Positions 1-8,581 are shown, counted from the stretch's first letter. The stretch: 36,986 nucleotides of DNA from DAOVQB01 sp023128935 (GCA_030628905.1 DAOVQB010000022.1:1-36986), one strand, 5' to 3'. The notes: generated by a model from the letters alone, not told the origin. A program made the numbers and translations.

Positions 1-400
1 CCTCGAAGACAACTGTATCGGGCTTGAGCGCCAAGAAACAGTGCCAGACCCCGGGACGGAGATCCACTCCCAGGGCGTCGCATTGCGGACCCAACCGCCT
101 GGCTCCGAGCAGGGCTCCATCTTCGTCGAATTGGAAGAAACCGATCTCGCCAGTTAGAACGATGAAACTCTCGGACTTAGCGGGATCCAGATGACTATGG
201 GGTCGAATGTAGGAGTCCGGTTGCACTACATTGAGCATCCGCTGATAGCAATCCTCCATCTTGTGAAAGTTAAAGTTGGTCCGTCCCCTCGGCTTCTGCG
301 CGGCTTCGTTGCACAGTCGTACCAGAAGCTCCCGGGTCACATACTCGACTGGCCGACGCCAATCCTTCCCGTCCGCCGGCGAGCCATCACGCAACATCAT
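1..400 (-). CDS. WbuC-like cupin metalloprotein (3' end outside window)
   Basis: Translating the minus strand from an ATG-ATG at 400 gives 133 residues open to the window edge. The central part has the single-cupin pattern of the WbuC family: a histidine-containing strand (RPHSHLDPAKSESF), a lid-like stretch around GEIGFFQFDEDG, and a second cupin motif ending GVWHCFLAL. WbuC proteins are small metal-binding cupins often found near sugar or glycolate metabolism genes; their reaction is poorly defined. A GGGAG sequence lies just upstream of the doublet start. The gene follows glcF by about 18 bp in the same direction, so it is probably the last or near-last gene of the glycolate oxidase run. 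The C-terminus lies beyond base 1. The family call is from motif memory, not a search. Confidence 0.8.
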   Translation of the reverse strand, partial: MMLRDGSPADGKDWRRPVEYVTRELLVRLCNEAAQKPRGRTNFNFHKMEDCYQRMLNVVQPDSYIRPHSHLDPAKSESFIVLTGEIGFFQFDEDGALLGARRLGPQCDALGVDLRPGVWHCFLALKPDTVVFE

Positions 401-418
401 CTCCCATCACCCTTTCCC

Positions 419-1975
419 TTAGGGCTCGCGCAAGAATAACTTCCCGTTCTTGCGCGAGCCCTTAGCCGGCCACAGTGCATCACATACTTCAAGGAGGTGC
501 CGCATTTCCACGCCTCGCGAAGCCAGCCGTCCGTCCAATTGGATCCGGCATCCCGGGTCGGTGGTCACGACGAGCTCGGCTCCGGTAGAGACCAGTTGCT
601 CCGCCTTGCGGTCCCCGAGAGACGCGGCCATGGCGGGCTGGAGCAGGGCATAGATGCCTGCCGCACCACAGCACAGATCCGCCTCGGGCGTCGGCACTCT
701 CTCGAGACCCGGCAGATGATCCAGAATGGTCCTGGGGCATTCCGCCACCTGTTGCACGTGGCGTAACTGACACGGCTCCTGGTATACGACCCGAGGCAAA
801 TCCACGGACTGATCGGCGGGCGCAGGGCCTTCGTCATTGCCCTGCCCGGTAGGCGCAGGGCCCTCGTCATTGCCCTGATCGGCAGGCGCAGGTCCCTCGT
901 CATTGCCCTGCTCGGCAGGCGCAGGTCCCTCGTCATTGCCCTGATCGGCAGGCGCAGCTCCTTCGTCATTGCCCTGCTCGGCAGGGCTGGCCCCACCCCG
1001 TTCGGCCAGGATCTCGCTGACATCCCGGACACGGGCTGAAAAGCGGCGGGCTGATTCGGCGTAGAGGGGATCGTCAGCCAGGAGATCGCCGTAGCCCTTG
1101 AGCGCCGCTCCACAGCCTGCCGATTCAACGAGGATAAACCCTGAACCAGTGGCTTCGAATGCCGCGATGTTCCGCCTTGCCAGGGCGCGCGCCTGCTTGA
1201 GTTCACCGTATTGCTGGTGCAGCGCGCCGCAGCAGGTCTGACCCTTCGGCGTGCTGTAGACCACGCCCATCTTGTCCAGGAGCGAGTACCAAGCACTAAG
1301 CACCCCGGGAAAGATCACTGGAGTAACGCAACCCCGGAAGATCAGCACCGGATCCCCCACATCCAGCAGGGGAACCATGGATTCTGCGCCCGCGGCATCC
1401 GATCGCTCTTCCTGAGCCCGGAGCCATTTTCGCTGCTTCTCTAGTACGCTGCCCTCAGCACTCCGATCTTTGCCAGACGCTCGGCGCACCGAGGACAGCA
1501 GGTGCAGGAAGTGGGGCCGATGCGCCTTCGGGAAAAGCACCCTCACGATCAGACGAGCCAGTGGTGAACACCCCACGCAGCGCACGGCCCGCAGGGTCAA
1601 GGCCAGCAACCGAGGGCGCGGGAAGATGCTCCGCAGTGAGAAACGCAGAAGGCGCGGGGGACTCTCCCCCGGCGGCCTGGGGAGTCGATCGCGGACCTCT
1701 GTGATCAGCGATCCGTAGCGAACCCCTGAAGGACAGGCCACCTCGCAGGCGCGGCAGAAGAGGCAAAGATCCAGTAGCCGCCATGCTTCAATCGCTTGAT
1801 CATGATCCCCATCCTCACCGGCCTGACCCGTCAGTGTGCGGAGGAGCATAATGCGACCTCTGGGCGAAAGGCCTTCCTCGAATGTCTGTCGATAGGTTGT
1901 ACACGCTTCCAGGCAGAATCCGCACTGGATACAATCCCGCAGCACCTGGCCCTCGAACAGCTGGCTGGTGCTCAC
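419..1975 (-). CDS. glcF: Glycolate oxidase iron-sulfur subunit GlcF
   Basis: GlcF passes electrons from the GlcD/GlcE flavoprotein of glycolate dehydrogenase towards the quinone pool. Two ferredoxin-type [4Fe-4S] motifs lie near the N-terminus (CIQCGFCLEAC, then CLFCRACEVACPSG). They are followed by two cysteine-rich CCG domains (TCCGALHQQYG with ESAGCGA, and DLCCGAAGIY with TTDPGC). Between the CCG domains is an 11-residue repeat, copied five times, rich in Gly, Asp, Glu, Pro and Ala; it is not part of the normal family. I chose the GTG at 1975 because it overlaps the stop of glcDE as GTGA, typical of translational coupling, giving 518 aa. A GTG at 2011 would add 12 residues. The gene ends inside a perfect hairpin. 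Confidence 0.92.
   Translation of the reverse strand: MSTSQLFEGQVLRDCIQCGFCLEACTTYRQTFEEGLSPRGRIMLLRTLTGQAGEDGDHDQAIEAWRLLDLCLFCRACEVACPSGVRYGSLITEVRDRLPRPPGESPPRLLRFSLRSIFPRPRLLALTLRAVRCVGCSPLARLIVRVLFPKAHRPHFLHLLSSVRRASGKDRSAEGSVLEKQRKWLRAQEERSDAAGAESMVPLLDVGDPVLIFRGCVTPVIFPGVLSAWYSLLDKMGVVYSTPKGQTCCGALHQQYGELKQARALARRNIAAFEATGSGFILVESAGCGAALKGYGDLLADDPLYAESARRFSARVRDVSEILAERGGASPAEQGNDEGAAPADQGNDEGPAPAEQGNDEGPAPADQGNDEGPAPTGQGNDEGPAPADQSVDLPRVVYQEPCQLRHVQQVAECPRTILDHLPGLERVPTPEADLCCGAAGIYALLQPAMAASLGDRKAEQLVSTGAELVVTTDPGCRIQLDGRLASRGVEMRHLLEVCDALWPAKGSRKNGKLFLREP
421..462. repeat. Perfect 16-bp inverted repeat over the glcF stop
   Basis: Bases 421-436 and 447-462 are exact reverse complements (AGGGCTCGCGCAAGAA) separated by a 10-nt loop. 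The hairpin encodes the last residues of GlcF and ends at its stop codon. No T-run follows on either strand, so it is not a classic intrinsic terminator; it may stabilise or process the message between glcF and the cupin gene. Confidence 0.85.
821..985 (-). repeat. 33-bp tandem repeat x5 inside glcF
   Basis: Five adjacent 33-bp units start at 821 and differ from each other at few positions. Each encodes an 11-residue unit of the form (E/D)QGNDEGPAPA. They sit between the two CCG domains of GlcF. The unit length is a multiple of three, so the frame is kept. Confidence 0.95.
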
Positions 1976-4900
1976 CTCACCGCCCCCCCCATCGCACGCT
2001 CTTGTGGCCACGGCATCAGGACGCCGCGAGGATCAAAGACCATCCGGATGTGCTGCATGCGCTCCTGCAGGACGGGCGATACACCCCAGGCGTCCCAGCC
2101 CCACAAGGGATGGTTTGGTGCACGGTCCAGAGCGCGGTATCCTCCGATCTCCCGGACCACGCCGGCAACATCCAGCAGCAGCCTGCGGGCGGCAACCTCC
2201 TGGAAACCCGGTTCGAAGGCGAAACGCACCAGTCCGACGCCAAGGTGGCACTGGACGCGATGGGTCCAGCTATGGCGGCCACCCGCTGCACACAGATCCA
2301 ACACGCGGCGCGCGAGGCGACAAGTTCTCTCGGGAGAGGTCACGATGCGCCCGACGAGCGCGGCCCGCCCCCAGTGGAGAGCGTCAGCCGCCTGCCGGCG
2401 GCGCGCCAGGGCTTCCTCGGCCTCAATCTTCTGGAGGTGGATCTCACTGGCGGCTCCCGCCTTCACAGCGCGCAGTTCCTTCTCGATGGCCTGCAACTCC
2501 CGCCATCTGCGGTCCACCGCAACGCGGCCACCGTCGAGCCCGATCAACAGCGATCTACCCTCGGGCCCAGTTGCCAGATCGATCAAAGACCACCCGAGCG
2601 GCACTGCCCACAGGCGCGATGCCAGATCGAGCAGTGAGTGAGTGTCCCCTTCCACCACGGCCAGAGCCCAGACCTTGGGAATGGGATAGGTACGAAGCGT
2701 TAGACGCGTCAGGATGGCCAGCGTACCGCGGGAGCCAAGCAATAGCTTGCCGACATCATATCCCGTCACGTTCTTGACTACACGACCACCGAACTCGATC
2801 ACTTCCCCTGTGCCGGTGATGGCCCGAAACCCGAGCAGTGAGTGCTTGGGATGACCCAGCTCTTGGGTCATCGATGCCCAGTAACCGGCTGAGGCAAGCC
2901 CCCCCAGCGTCGAGCGCTCAGGATCGGGGGCCTCCCAGGCCAATCGTTGTCGCTCCTGCGCTACCGCAGCTGCGGCCTTGGCCAGTGTCACCCCGGCTTC
3001 CACGGTAATCGCGAAGTCCGCGGGATCGAATCGCAGGATCCGATCGGCGCCGCGCGTATCCAAGCGTATCTGTGACGGCGAGACGGTCTCCCCTAGCGCT
3101 GCGCTCTCCGATCCCGTTTCCTCAAGCGCTGCGCTCTCCGATCCCGTTTCCTCAGGCGCTGCGCTCTCCGATCCCGTTTCCTCAGGCGCTGTGCTCTCCG
3201 ATCCCGTTTCCTCAGGCGCTGTGCTCTCCGATCCCGTTTCCTCAGGCGCTGTGCTCTCCGATCCCGTTTCCTCAGGCGCTGCGCTCCCCGATCCCGTATC
3301 CCGTGCTCCTGCGGCCTCCCGCACCTGCTGTGCATGTACCAGGGGAACCATTAAGAGAGTGCCTCCCCCAATTGGCACCACACCTTCCCGCTTGCGGACC
3401 GCTTCCCGTATCGCATCGGACACAGCCCTTTCAAAAGTGGAAAGATGCCGCCGCGGCTGTGGGACGTTCCGGTCATGCGCCGGGTTTTCCGCCTTACTGT
3501 CCGGGAGCAATCCGGGGAGATCCTGGCCGGCAGCACGGACCCGGCCCACGCCATCGGAATCGGTATTGTCCAGATCGCGATCAGATGAGAGCACGGGCAG
3601 GATCTTCCCCGGGTTGACTCTCCGCCACGGGTCGAAAACGCGCCTGAGACCATCCATCAGCTCAAGTTCGGCCTCCGTGAAGACCCAGCGCATCGCATGG
3701 CGCTTTGACATCCCCACGCCGTGCTCTCCGGTCAAAACGCCACCGGCCTCCAGACAGATCCGCATGATCTGCTCTCCGGCCTCACGCGCCCGGCGGGACT
3801 GCTCTGCATCGGCGCCGTCAAAGAGGATTGCCGGATGCAGGTTGCCGTCCCCGGCGTGGAAGATGTTCGCAATGCGAAGATCGTTGCGCTCCGCCACCTG
3901 TGCAATGCGCGCCAGGACCTCCGGCAAGCAACTGCGTGGAATGACCGCATCGTGGCTGATGTAGTTCGGCGCCACGCGTCCAAGAGCCCCGAATGCTTTC
4001 TTGCGAGCTTCCCAGAGCTTCTCGCGATCCTTCTCGGTTTGGGCAAACTGAACGTCGGTCACGCCGCAGGAGGCCAACACTTGTTTGACCACACGTACCT
4101 GCGCATCGACAGATTCCCTCAGCCCATCAATTTCTCCCACTAGCAGCGCGCCCGCGTCGAGCGGAAAGCCGACGTGAAAAACCTCTTCCAGCGTCCGCAG
4201 GACAACGGAATCGATCATCTCGAGCGCCGCCGGGACCACGCCCTCTCTGAGGATCCCGCCCACAGCCGCGCTGGCGTCCGAGACCGATGCAAAGACAGCC
4301 ATAAAGGTACTTGTCGCTTCCGGCAACGGCATCAGGCGGAGCGTCGCATCGGCCACGAGCCCCAGGGTCCCCTCGGATCCCACGATGAAGCTCATGAGAT
4401 CGTAGCCACCCATCGTCTCTTCCTCGCCCCCGATCTCGAGCGCCCTGCCATTGGCGAGGACGAGATGGAGTCCGAGTACGTGCTGGGAGGTGACGCCATA
4501 CTTGAGCGTGTGGGCACCGCCCGCGTTCTCCGCGATGTTTCCTCCGATGGTGGCGGCCATCTGGCTGGAGGGATCGGGCGCGAAATGCAGCCCGTGGCAG
4601 TGGAGGCTCTCGTTGAGCTTGAGGTTCACGACGCCCGGCTCCACACGCACGCGGCGCCGGGCGGGATCGGTCTGGATCACACGGCGCAGTTTGGCCACGG
4701 ACAGAACCGCAGCCGAGGCCGATGCAACTGCTCCCCCACTCAATCCCGTGCCCGCGCCCCTCGGAACCCAGGGAACGCTCGCGTCATGGAGCAGCTTGAT
4801 TGTCCGGACGACCTGCGATGTCTTCGCGGGGAGCAGAACGAGCCCGGGGCGGCCTTGATGAAGGGGCATCGCATCGGTTTCATACGGCAGGAGCTGCGCG

Positions 4901-5016
4901 GGACGGGTGAGGACAGCATCCTCCCCAAGCACGCGGCGCAAGCGCGCGATGAGGGCGCGTGAAATTGGTTGCGCTTGTGAGTCGCTAACACCTGGCATCC
5001 GGGAATCATCCCGCAT
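1972..5016 (-). CDS. Fused glycolate oxidase flavoprotein GlcD-GlcE
   Basis: One reading frame carries two FAD-linked oxidase modules normally encoded separately as glcD and glcE. The first half has the FAD-binding loop PRGAGTGLSGG, the GGNIAENAGG segment, HAGDGNLHP and GEHGVGMSKR, all typical of GlcD/D-lactate dehydrogenase proteins. The second half has PIGGGTLL, an ITVEAGVTL segment, GGLASAGYW and GGRVVKNVTGYDVGKLL, typical of GlcE. The product oxidises glycolate (or a related 2-hydroxy acid) with GlcF as partner. A decapeptide repeat interrupts the start of the GlcE FAD domain. The open frame reaches 5112, but the stretch before 5016 overlaps queD and looks non-homologous. I take the ATG at 5016 (1014 aa); 4998 is another option. 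The stop overlaps glcF. Confidence 0.9.
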   Translation of the reverse strand: MRDDSRMPGVSDSQAQPISRALIARLRRVLGEDAVLTRPAQLLPYETDAMPLHQGRPGLVLLPAKTSQVVRTIKLLHDASVPWVPRGAGTGLSGGAVASASAAVLSVAKLRRVIQTDPARRRVRVEPGVVNLKLNESLHCHGLHFAPDPSSQMAATIGGNIAENAGGAHTLKYGVTSQHVLGLHLVLANGRALEIGGEEETMGGYDLMSFIVGSEGTLGLVADATLRLMPLPEATSTFMAVFASVSDASAAVGGILREGVVPAALEMIDSVVLRTLEEVFHVGFPLDAGALLVGEIDGLRESVDAQVRVVKQVLASCGVTDVQFAQTEKDREKLWEARKKAFGALGRVAPNYISHDAVIPRSCLPEVLARIAQVAERNDLRIANIFHAGDGNLHPAILFDGADAEQSRRAREAGEQIMRICLEAGGVLTGEHGVGMSKRHAMRWVFTEAELELMDGLRRVFDPWRRVNPGKILPVLSSDRDLDNTDSDGVGRVRAAGQDLPGLLPDSKAENPAHDRNVPQPRRHLSTFERAVSDAIREAVRKREGVVPIGGGTLLMVPLVHAQQVREAAGARDTGSGSAAPEETGSESTAPEETGSESTAPEETGSESTAPEETGSESAAPEETGSESAALEETGSESAALGETVSPSQIRLDTRGADRILRFDPADFAITVEAGVTLAKAAAAVAQERQRLAWEAPDPERSTLGGLASAGYWASMTQELGHPKHSLLGFRAITGTGEVIEFGGRVVKNVTGYDVGKLLLGSRGTLAILTRLTLRTYPIPKVWALAVVEGDTHSLLDLASRLWAVPLGWSLIDLATGPEGRSLLIGLDGGRVAVDRRWRELQAIEKELRAVKAGAASEIHLQKIEAEEALARRRQAADALHWGRAALVGRIVTSPERTCRLARRVLDLCAAGGRHSWTHRVQCHLGVGLVRFAFEPGFQEVAARRLLLDVAGVVREIGGYRALDRAPNHPLWGWDAWGVSPVLQERMQHIRMVFDPRGVLMPWPQERAMGGAVR
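3091..3300 (-). repeat. 30-bp tandem repeat x7 inside glcDE
   Basis: Seven consecutive 30-bp units, nearly identical in the middle and slightly degenerate at both ends. They encode decapeptides of the form EETGSES(T/A)AP. The insert falls between the PIGGG loop and the next strand of the GlcE FAD domain, a surface loop in this family by general knowledge. Confidence 0.95.
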
Positions 5017-5041
5017 GAATGGGGGCGCGTCCAGAACGACG

Positions 5042-5401
5042 TTAACCTCGATAGGTGCAGCTGCTGGCAGGAGTCTCGTTGATCGTGACGCGGCAGAGGA
5101 TGGGCAGACCACCGATCAGCTGGTCCCAAATCCACTTCGACAGGTTCTCGGAGGTGGGGTTCTCTAGTCCCGGGATTTCATTCAAGCAAACGTGATCCAG
5201 GCGCTCTATGACGGGCTCCACTACACGCTTCAAATCACCAAAGTCAATCCGCCAGCCGGTCTCGGGATCCACTTCGCCATGGACTGCGATCTCGACTCTG
5301 TAATTGTGACCGTGCATCTGTTTGCACTTGTGCCCGTCACTGGTCCGCGGCAGCGAGTGGGCAGCGGAAAACTCGAATGTACGACTCAGTTCGACTTCCA
5401 T
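5042..5401 (-). CDS. queD: 6-carboxytetrahydropterin synthase QueD
   Basis: QueD converts dihydroneopterin triphosphate to 6-carboxy-5,6,7,8-tetrahydropterin, an early step of preQ0/queuosine synthesis. With the ATG at 5401 the protein is 119 aa, matching the usual ~120 aa. Zinc ligands are His15 (FSAAH), His30 and His32 (MHGHNY); the catalytic Cys26 follows in HKC, with His70 (LDHV) and Glu109 (INET) completing the site. An in-frame start at 5461 would add 20 residues encoded by a 37-bp repeat tract and is unlikely. The gene lies 84 bp after queC and about 25 bp before glcDE, all on the same strand. Confidence 0.95.
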   Translation of the reverse strand: MEVELSRTFEFSAAHSLPRTSDGHKCKQMHGHNYRVEIAVHGEVDPETGWRIDFGDLKRVVEPVIERLDHVCLNEIPGLENPTSENLSKWIWDQLIGGLPILCRVTINETPASSCTYRG

Positions 5402-5402
5402 C

Positions 5403-5515
5403 GCAGTTTCCTCATCAGCCGCGCGTGAGCGGATCCTCCGCAGTTTCCTCATCAGCCGCACGCGAGCGGATCCTCCGCAGCTCCCTCATTTGCGGCGAGC
5501 GACCGGATCCTCAAT
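5403..5515. repeat. 37-bp tandem repeat, about 3 copies, between queC and queD
   Basis: Units begin at 5403, 5440 and 5477; each starts GCAG and ends near GGATCCTC. The first two are nearly identical and the third is diverged and overlaps the last codons of queC. A 37-bp period does not keep a reading frame, which fits a location largely between genes. Confidence 0.85.
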
Positions 5516-6322
5516 GCCCGCCTCCGCAAAACCCTTGGCCCGCAGGCGGCAGCTGTCGCATCGGCCACAGGGCCGGCTCCCCTCTCCTGGATCATAGCAG
5601 CTCCAGGTCAGGCCGTAGTCAAGTCCCAAGGCAGCGCCCCAGCGGATGGTCTCCGCCTTGCTCTTGTTCAACAGGGGTGTCCGGATCTCAGGAGCATTGC
5701 CCTCTAGCCCGGCCTTGGTTGCGACTTGTGCCAGGGATTGGAAGGCATCGACGAAGGCCGGGCGGCAGTCGGGGTAGCCTGAGTAGTCCACAGCGCTCAC
5801 GCCGAGAAAGATGGCCCTGGCCCTCAGCACCTCTGCCCACGCCAGGGCCAGGGAAAGGAGCACCGTATTGCGCGCGGGCACATAGGTGGTCGGGATCTGC
5901 CCGGTCCCCGGGGCAGGGGTATTGAGAGCGATCTCTGGCCGCCCCGGGGAACCGGGCGCTTGGGCAACAGTAATCTCTGGCCGCCCTGGAGACCCGGGCG
6001 CTGCGGCTGCAGCGGTACCATGCGCCTCCCCTGCCCCCGGTATCGGTCCGTCGCCTGTGAGTGAAGAACCGCCCCATCCGGCCAGATCGAGATCCACCAC
6101 GCGGTGCTCGCGGAGGTTGAAGGCAGCGGCGAGCGCCCGCGCCCGCTCCACTTCAATCCCGTGGCGTTGGCCATAGCGAATGGTGAGGGCGCGGCAGTCC
6201 CAGCCCTCTGCGTGGGCGATTGCCAGGCAGGTGGCAGAGTCCAATCCCCCGCTGAGGAGAACTACCGCCTTCCCTTTTGATCTCACCCCTGCGGAATTAG
6301 AACTACATTCATCTCCAGCCAC
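5486..6322 (-). CDS. queC: 7-cyano-7-deazaguanine synthase QueC
   Basis: QueC uses ATP and ammonia to convert 7-carboxy-7-deazaguanine into preQ0. The PP-loop SGGLDS lies near residue 24, and the C-terminus has the zinc-binding cysteines (a Cys before YDPGEG, then CGRCDSC). Other family marks are IRYGQRH, TYVPARN and GVSAVDYSGYPDCR. I start at a GTG at 6322 because GGAGAGG precedes it and because this avoids overlap with the in-frame extension of the upstream gene, which ends at 6372. An open frame back to 6409 and a GTG at 6286 are alternatives. Two 14-residue repeats are inserted between the Rossmann-like core strands, in a family-variable loop. queD follows. Confidence 0.93.
   Translation of the reverse strand: MAGDECSSNSAGVRSKGKAVVLLSGGLDSATCLAIAHAEGWDCRALTIRYGQRHGIEVERARALAAAFNLREHRVVDLDLAGWGGSSLTGDGPIPGAGEAHGTAAAAAPGSPGRPEITVAQAPGSPGRPEIALNTPAPGTGQIPTTYVPARNTVLLSLALAWAEVLRARAIFLGVSAVDYSGYPDCRPAFVDAFQSLAQVATKAGLEGNAPEIRTPLLNKSKAETIRWGAALGLDYGLTWSCYDPGEGSRPCGRCDSCRLRAKGFAEAGIEDPVARRK
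5918..6001 (-). repeat. 42-bp tandem repeat x2 inside queC
   Basis: Two 42-bp units encode the related 14-mers APGSPGRPEITVAQ and APGSPGRPEIALNT. They enlarge a loop just before the TYVPARN motif of QueC and keep the frame. Confidence 0.85.
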
Positions 6323-6371
6323 GGCTATCCTCTCCACCTGATTGCCCGCCCACACATATACACGCCAATGC

Positions 6372-6695
6372 TCACCGGACGATGACCACGCGTCTGGAGC
6401 ACGTCCCAAGCGGTGTGCGTAGCCTCACGAAGTGCAATCCACTTCCCAGACCTTGAGTGCCGAGGAGGATCTCCCGCGACTCATAGCCGAGGAAGCCAGC
6501 GTATAGGGAGCGCTCCAATCGTCCTGACGGATCGAGAAGATCCAACTGCACCGGGAACCTGACCGCGCCCCTCTCGGCCGCGAGAGATCCTTCCGGTTCG
6601 ATGCCCCATGAATCGGAGCGAACGCCAAAGGCAAGTCGCAGCGCCCGGCCGGCCGTAAAGGTTGGTATCTGGATGAATGGCCCGCGCAGGCCCTC
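6372..6695 (-). pseudogene. In-frame FlgD-Ig-like C-terminal domain beyond the amber stop
   Basis: Directly after the TAG of the beta-helix gene, the same reading frame stays open for 107 codons to a TGA at 6372. The translation includes a domain start (TFTAGRALRLAFGV), then LDLLDPSGRLERSLYAG, and ends GSGLHFVRLRTPLG...RRVVIVR. This is the layout of the C-terminal sorting-like domain seen in four other places in this window. It is therefore the natural C-terminus of the upstream protein, separated by one stop codon. It may be a nonsense mutation, a site of stop readthrough, or a sequencing error. Confidence 0.75.
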
Positions 6696-8087
6696 CTATG
6701 AGGAATCGTGCCGGTCCTTCCAGTATTCCTCTGAGGTATCGCGCCGGCCCTTCCAGTATTCCTCCCCTACCGCCGATGGTTCCTCTGCGGGCCACTGGCA
6801 AGCTAGAGGACCTCCGTAAGCTCCCATATCATTGCGCTCGGTCCCTTGCGATGGTGAAAAACACTCGTCGTTGTAAGCTGGATCTGGGTCTCCGGCGTCG
6901 ACGCACGGACTTTCACTGGACAGGTTGTACACCTCATCTTCGAACAGCGGTGGCTCATCGATATTGCCGGGCCCCTCCCAGCCGCCTTCCACATCGCAGT
7001 AGCTGACGACGACCGCTGTCGTATCCGCATGAAGATGGATCGCAGGATCGAGAGGAGCCGTATTGCCCCAGATGATGCCATTGAGGATCTGCGGGCACTC
7101 ATCGCCCCCTTGATTCAGGACGTAGACCCCTCCGCCGGCAGTCTCTGCCGTGTTGTCAGCGATCGTGTTGTTCTCGTATATCGAGCACTCATAGCGAATG
7201 TAGAGCCCCCCGCCGACAGCGCTCGTCCAGTTGCCCACCACAATATTGTTGCTCACCATTCTCTGGCTCAAGGCATTGCAGTTCCACAATGTGATACCAC
7301 CGCCTCCCCATCCATCTGCAGCATTGTCCTTGATGATGTTGTTCTCAATCGCCGGGGTCGACCACGCGCCAACATAGATGCCGCCCCCTGAATAGAAAGC
7401 GATGTTGCCACTAATCAGATTGTTGCGGATAGTGGCAACACCATCATCCATGGCTGCGATTCCGCCCCCCGAATCCGCTTGGTTATTGCGTATAACACAG
7501 TGCTCAATGAGCGCGTAGGCGTCCACGCATGCCACACCGGCACCCAAGCCGTTCCAATTTTCATTGTGGGACATGTTGTGTTGCAGGAGGCAGTGACGGA
7601 TCGTGACCAGAGAACAAGCCTGGCAGTAGACACCACCGCCGCGAACGTCTGGGTAGCTTTCAGCGGAGCGGGCATGCTCGATGCGACAGTATTCGAGCAG
7701 TGTCCCGTCGGCGGCTTCCACCAGGCGGATCCCGCGCCACTCCATGGCGGCTTGGGGTTCATCCCAGGTAAAGATAATCGAATCGAGTTCGGTGCCCTCC
7801 GCCTGGAGATTACCGTTCACAAGAAACCGGTATGGCCCGCGGAATCGCACCTCCACACCGGATTGGATTGTCAACGTGCTGTCAGCGAGCAGCAGAAGAT
7901 CTCCCTCAACCCAGTACGGGCTGCCGGGAAGATCCCAGAGACCGTTGACCTCGCCACTGACAACCGTTCCCGACCAGGCGCACGGGGCAGCCAGCAGGCT
8001 GCCAAGGAGCGCAAACCCCATTAGTGCCGCCCATGTCGTCCCAGAGCACAGTCCCGTGGTGCCGCAGCAACTGTGAGATGATTTCAC
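6696..8087 (-). CDS. Secreted right-handed beta-helix repeat protein (ends at an amber codon)
   Basis: The start is a GTG at 8087 with GGAAGGAGG seven bases upstream; this gives 463 aa and places a hydrophobic signal peptide (around ALMGFALLGSLLAAP) at the N-terminus. The body is a series of short repeats of the form IRNNxI..N.A...GGGI, the hallmark of pectate-lyase-like parallel beta helices. It closes with SPCVDAGDP and DMGAYGG, the usual end of the helix in this class. After two 11-residue repeats (EEYWK type) the frame meets TAG at 6696-6698, but the same frame continues open for 107 codons with a FlgD-Ig-like domain (next entry). The protein is probably exported; the substrate or ligand is unknown. 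The divergent neighbour is mntA. Confidence 0.85.
   Translation of the reverse strand: MKSSHSCCGTTGLCSGTTWAALMGFALLGSLLAAPCAWSGTVVSGEVNGLWDLPGSPYWVEGDLLLLADSTLTIQSGVEVRFRGPYRFLVNGNLQAEGTELDSIIFTWDEPQAAMEWRGIRLVEAADGTLLEYCRIEHARSAESYPDVRGGGVYCQACSLVTIRHCLLQHNMSHNENWNGLGAGVACVDAYALIEHCVIRNNQADSGGGIAAMDDGVATIRNNLISGNIAFYSGGGIYVGAWSTPAIENNIIKDNAADGWGGGGITLWNCNALSQRMVSNNIVVGNWTSAVGGGLYIRYECSIYENNTIADNTAETAGGGVYVLNQGGDECPQILNGIIWGNTAPLDPAIHLHADTTAVVVSYCDVEGGWEGPGNIDEPPLFEDEVYNLSSESPCVDAGDPDPAYNDECFSPSQGTERNDMGAYGGPLACQWPAEEPSAVGEEYWKGRRDTSEEYWKDRHDSS
6699..6764 (-). repeat. 33-bp tandem repeat x2 before the amber codon
   Basis: Two 33-bp units encode EEYWKGRRDTS and EEYWKDRHDSS. They lie at the junction between the beta helix and its sorting-like domain, immediately before the TAG. 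Confidence 0.9.
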
Positions 8088-8513
8088 CTCATGCCTCCTT
8101 CCAGATGCATCTGCGACCGGGTTTGTTCCCGTGGATTGACACTTGACCCTCAAGGAGGAGGGCATAGAGATCCTCGCCAGGGCCTTCGCTGCCAGACAGT
8201 TCATGCCTCCACCTGCGGCAACCGTCTGGCTGGCGGGATAATCGCACACAGGGCACGGGAGGTCACTCACCCTGTTTTGCCCGTCCGCATGCAGAGTTTC
8301 CGAGTCGCGGATGGCCGTCCATGCGGCATCGTGCGCCCGACAGTGTTGTGTTCCCGGCTATCCATCGAACCGTAGCAGAGACCCAGCCTCTGGTCATGGC
8401 AGTGCAATCTAGCCCTGGCTCGGCAGAAGCGTGGCTGCTAGAATCCTCTGAGTTCCGCCTCAGCTACCACCTGTCCCCAGTTCGCACGTGCTGGAGCTGA
8501 GTTCCCGCAGCGC
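8088..8513. other. Divergent intergenic region without a convincing gene
   Basis: About 430 bp separate the beta-helix gene (minus) from mntA (plus). Open frames here are short and lack family features. The region should hold the beta-helix promoter; its ribosome site (GGAAGGAGG) is at 8092-8100. I saw no clear hairpin terminator or RNA gene. Confidence 0.5.
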
Positions 8514-8541
8514 TTGCGCGGCGCCCGTACAGCGCTATGAT
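8514..8541 (+). promoter_or_regulatory. Sigma-70-like promoter for mntA-hepT
   Basis: TTGCGC at 8514-8519, a 16-bp spacer and TATGAT at 8536-8541 match a housekeeping-type promoter. Transcription would begin near 8548, about 34 nt before the preferred mntA start, which argues against the longer open frame that starts at 8537. Confidence 0.5.
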
Positions 8542-8581
8542 AGATTGCTGGGCGGGGGTTTTGCGAAGTGGAGATATGCGC

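Noticed and set aside
821..3300. The tandem arrays as a CRISPR
   Set aside because: Units are directly adjacent with no unique spacers, sit inside open frames and have 30- or 33-bp periods that keep the frame.
2978..3964. 328-codon plus frame opposite glcDE
   Set aside because: Shadow of the glcDE coding frame; its repeats simply mirror the 30-bp tandem array.
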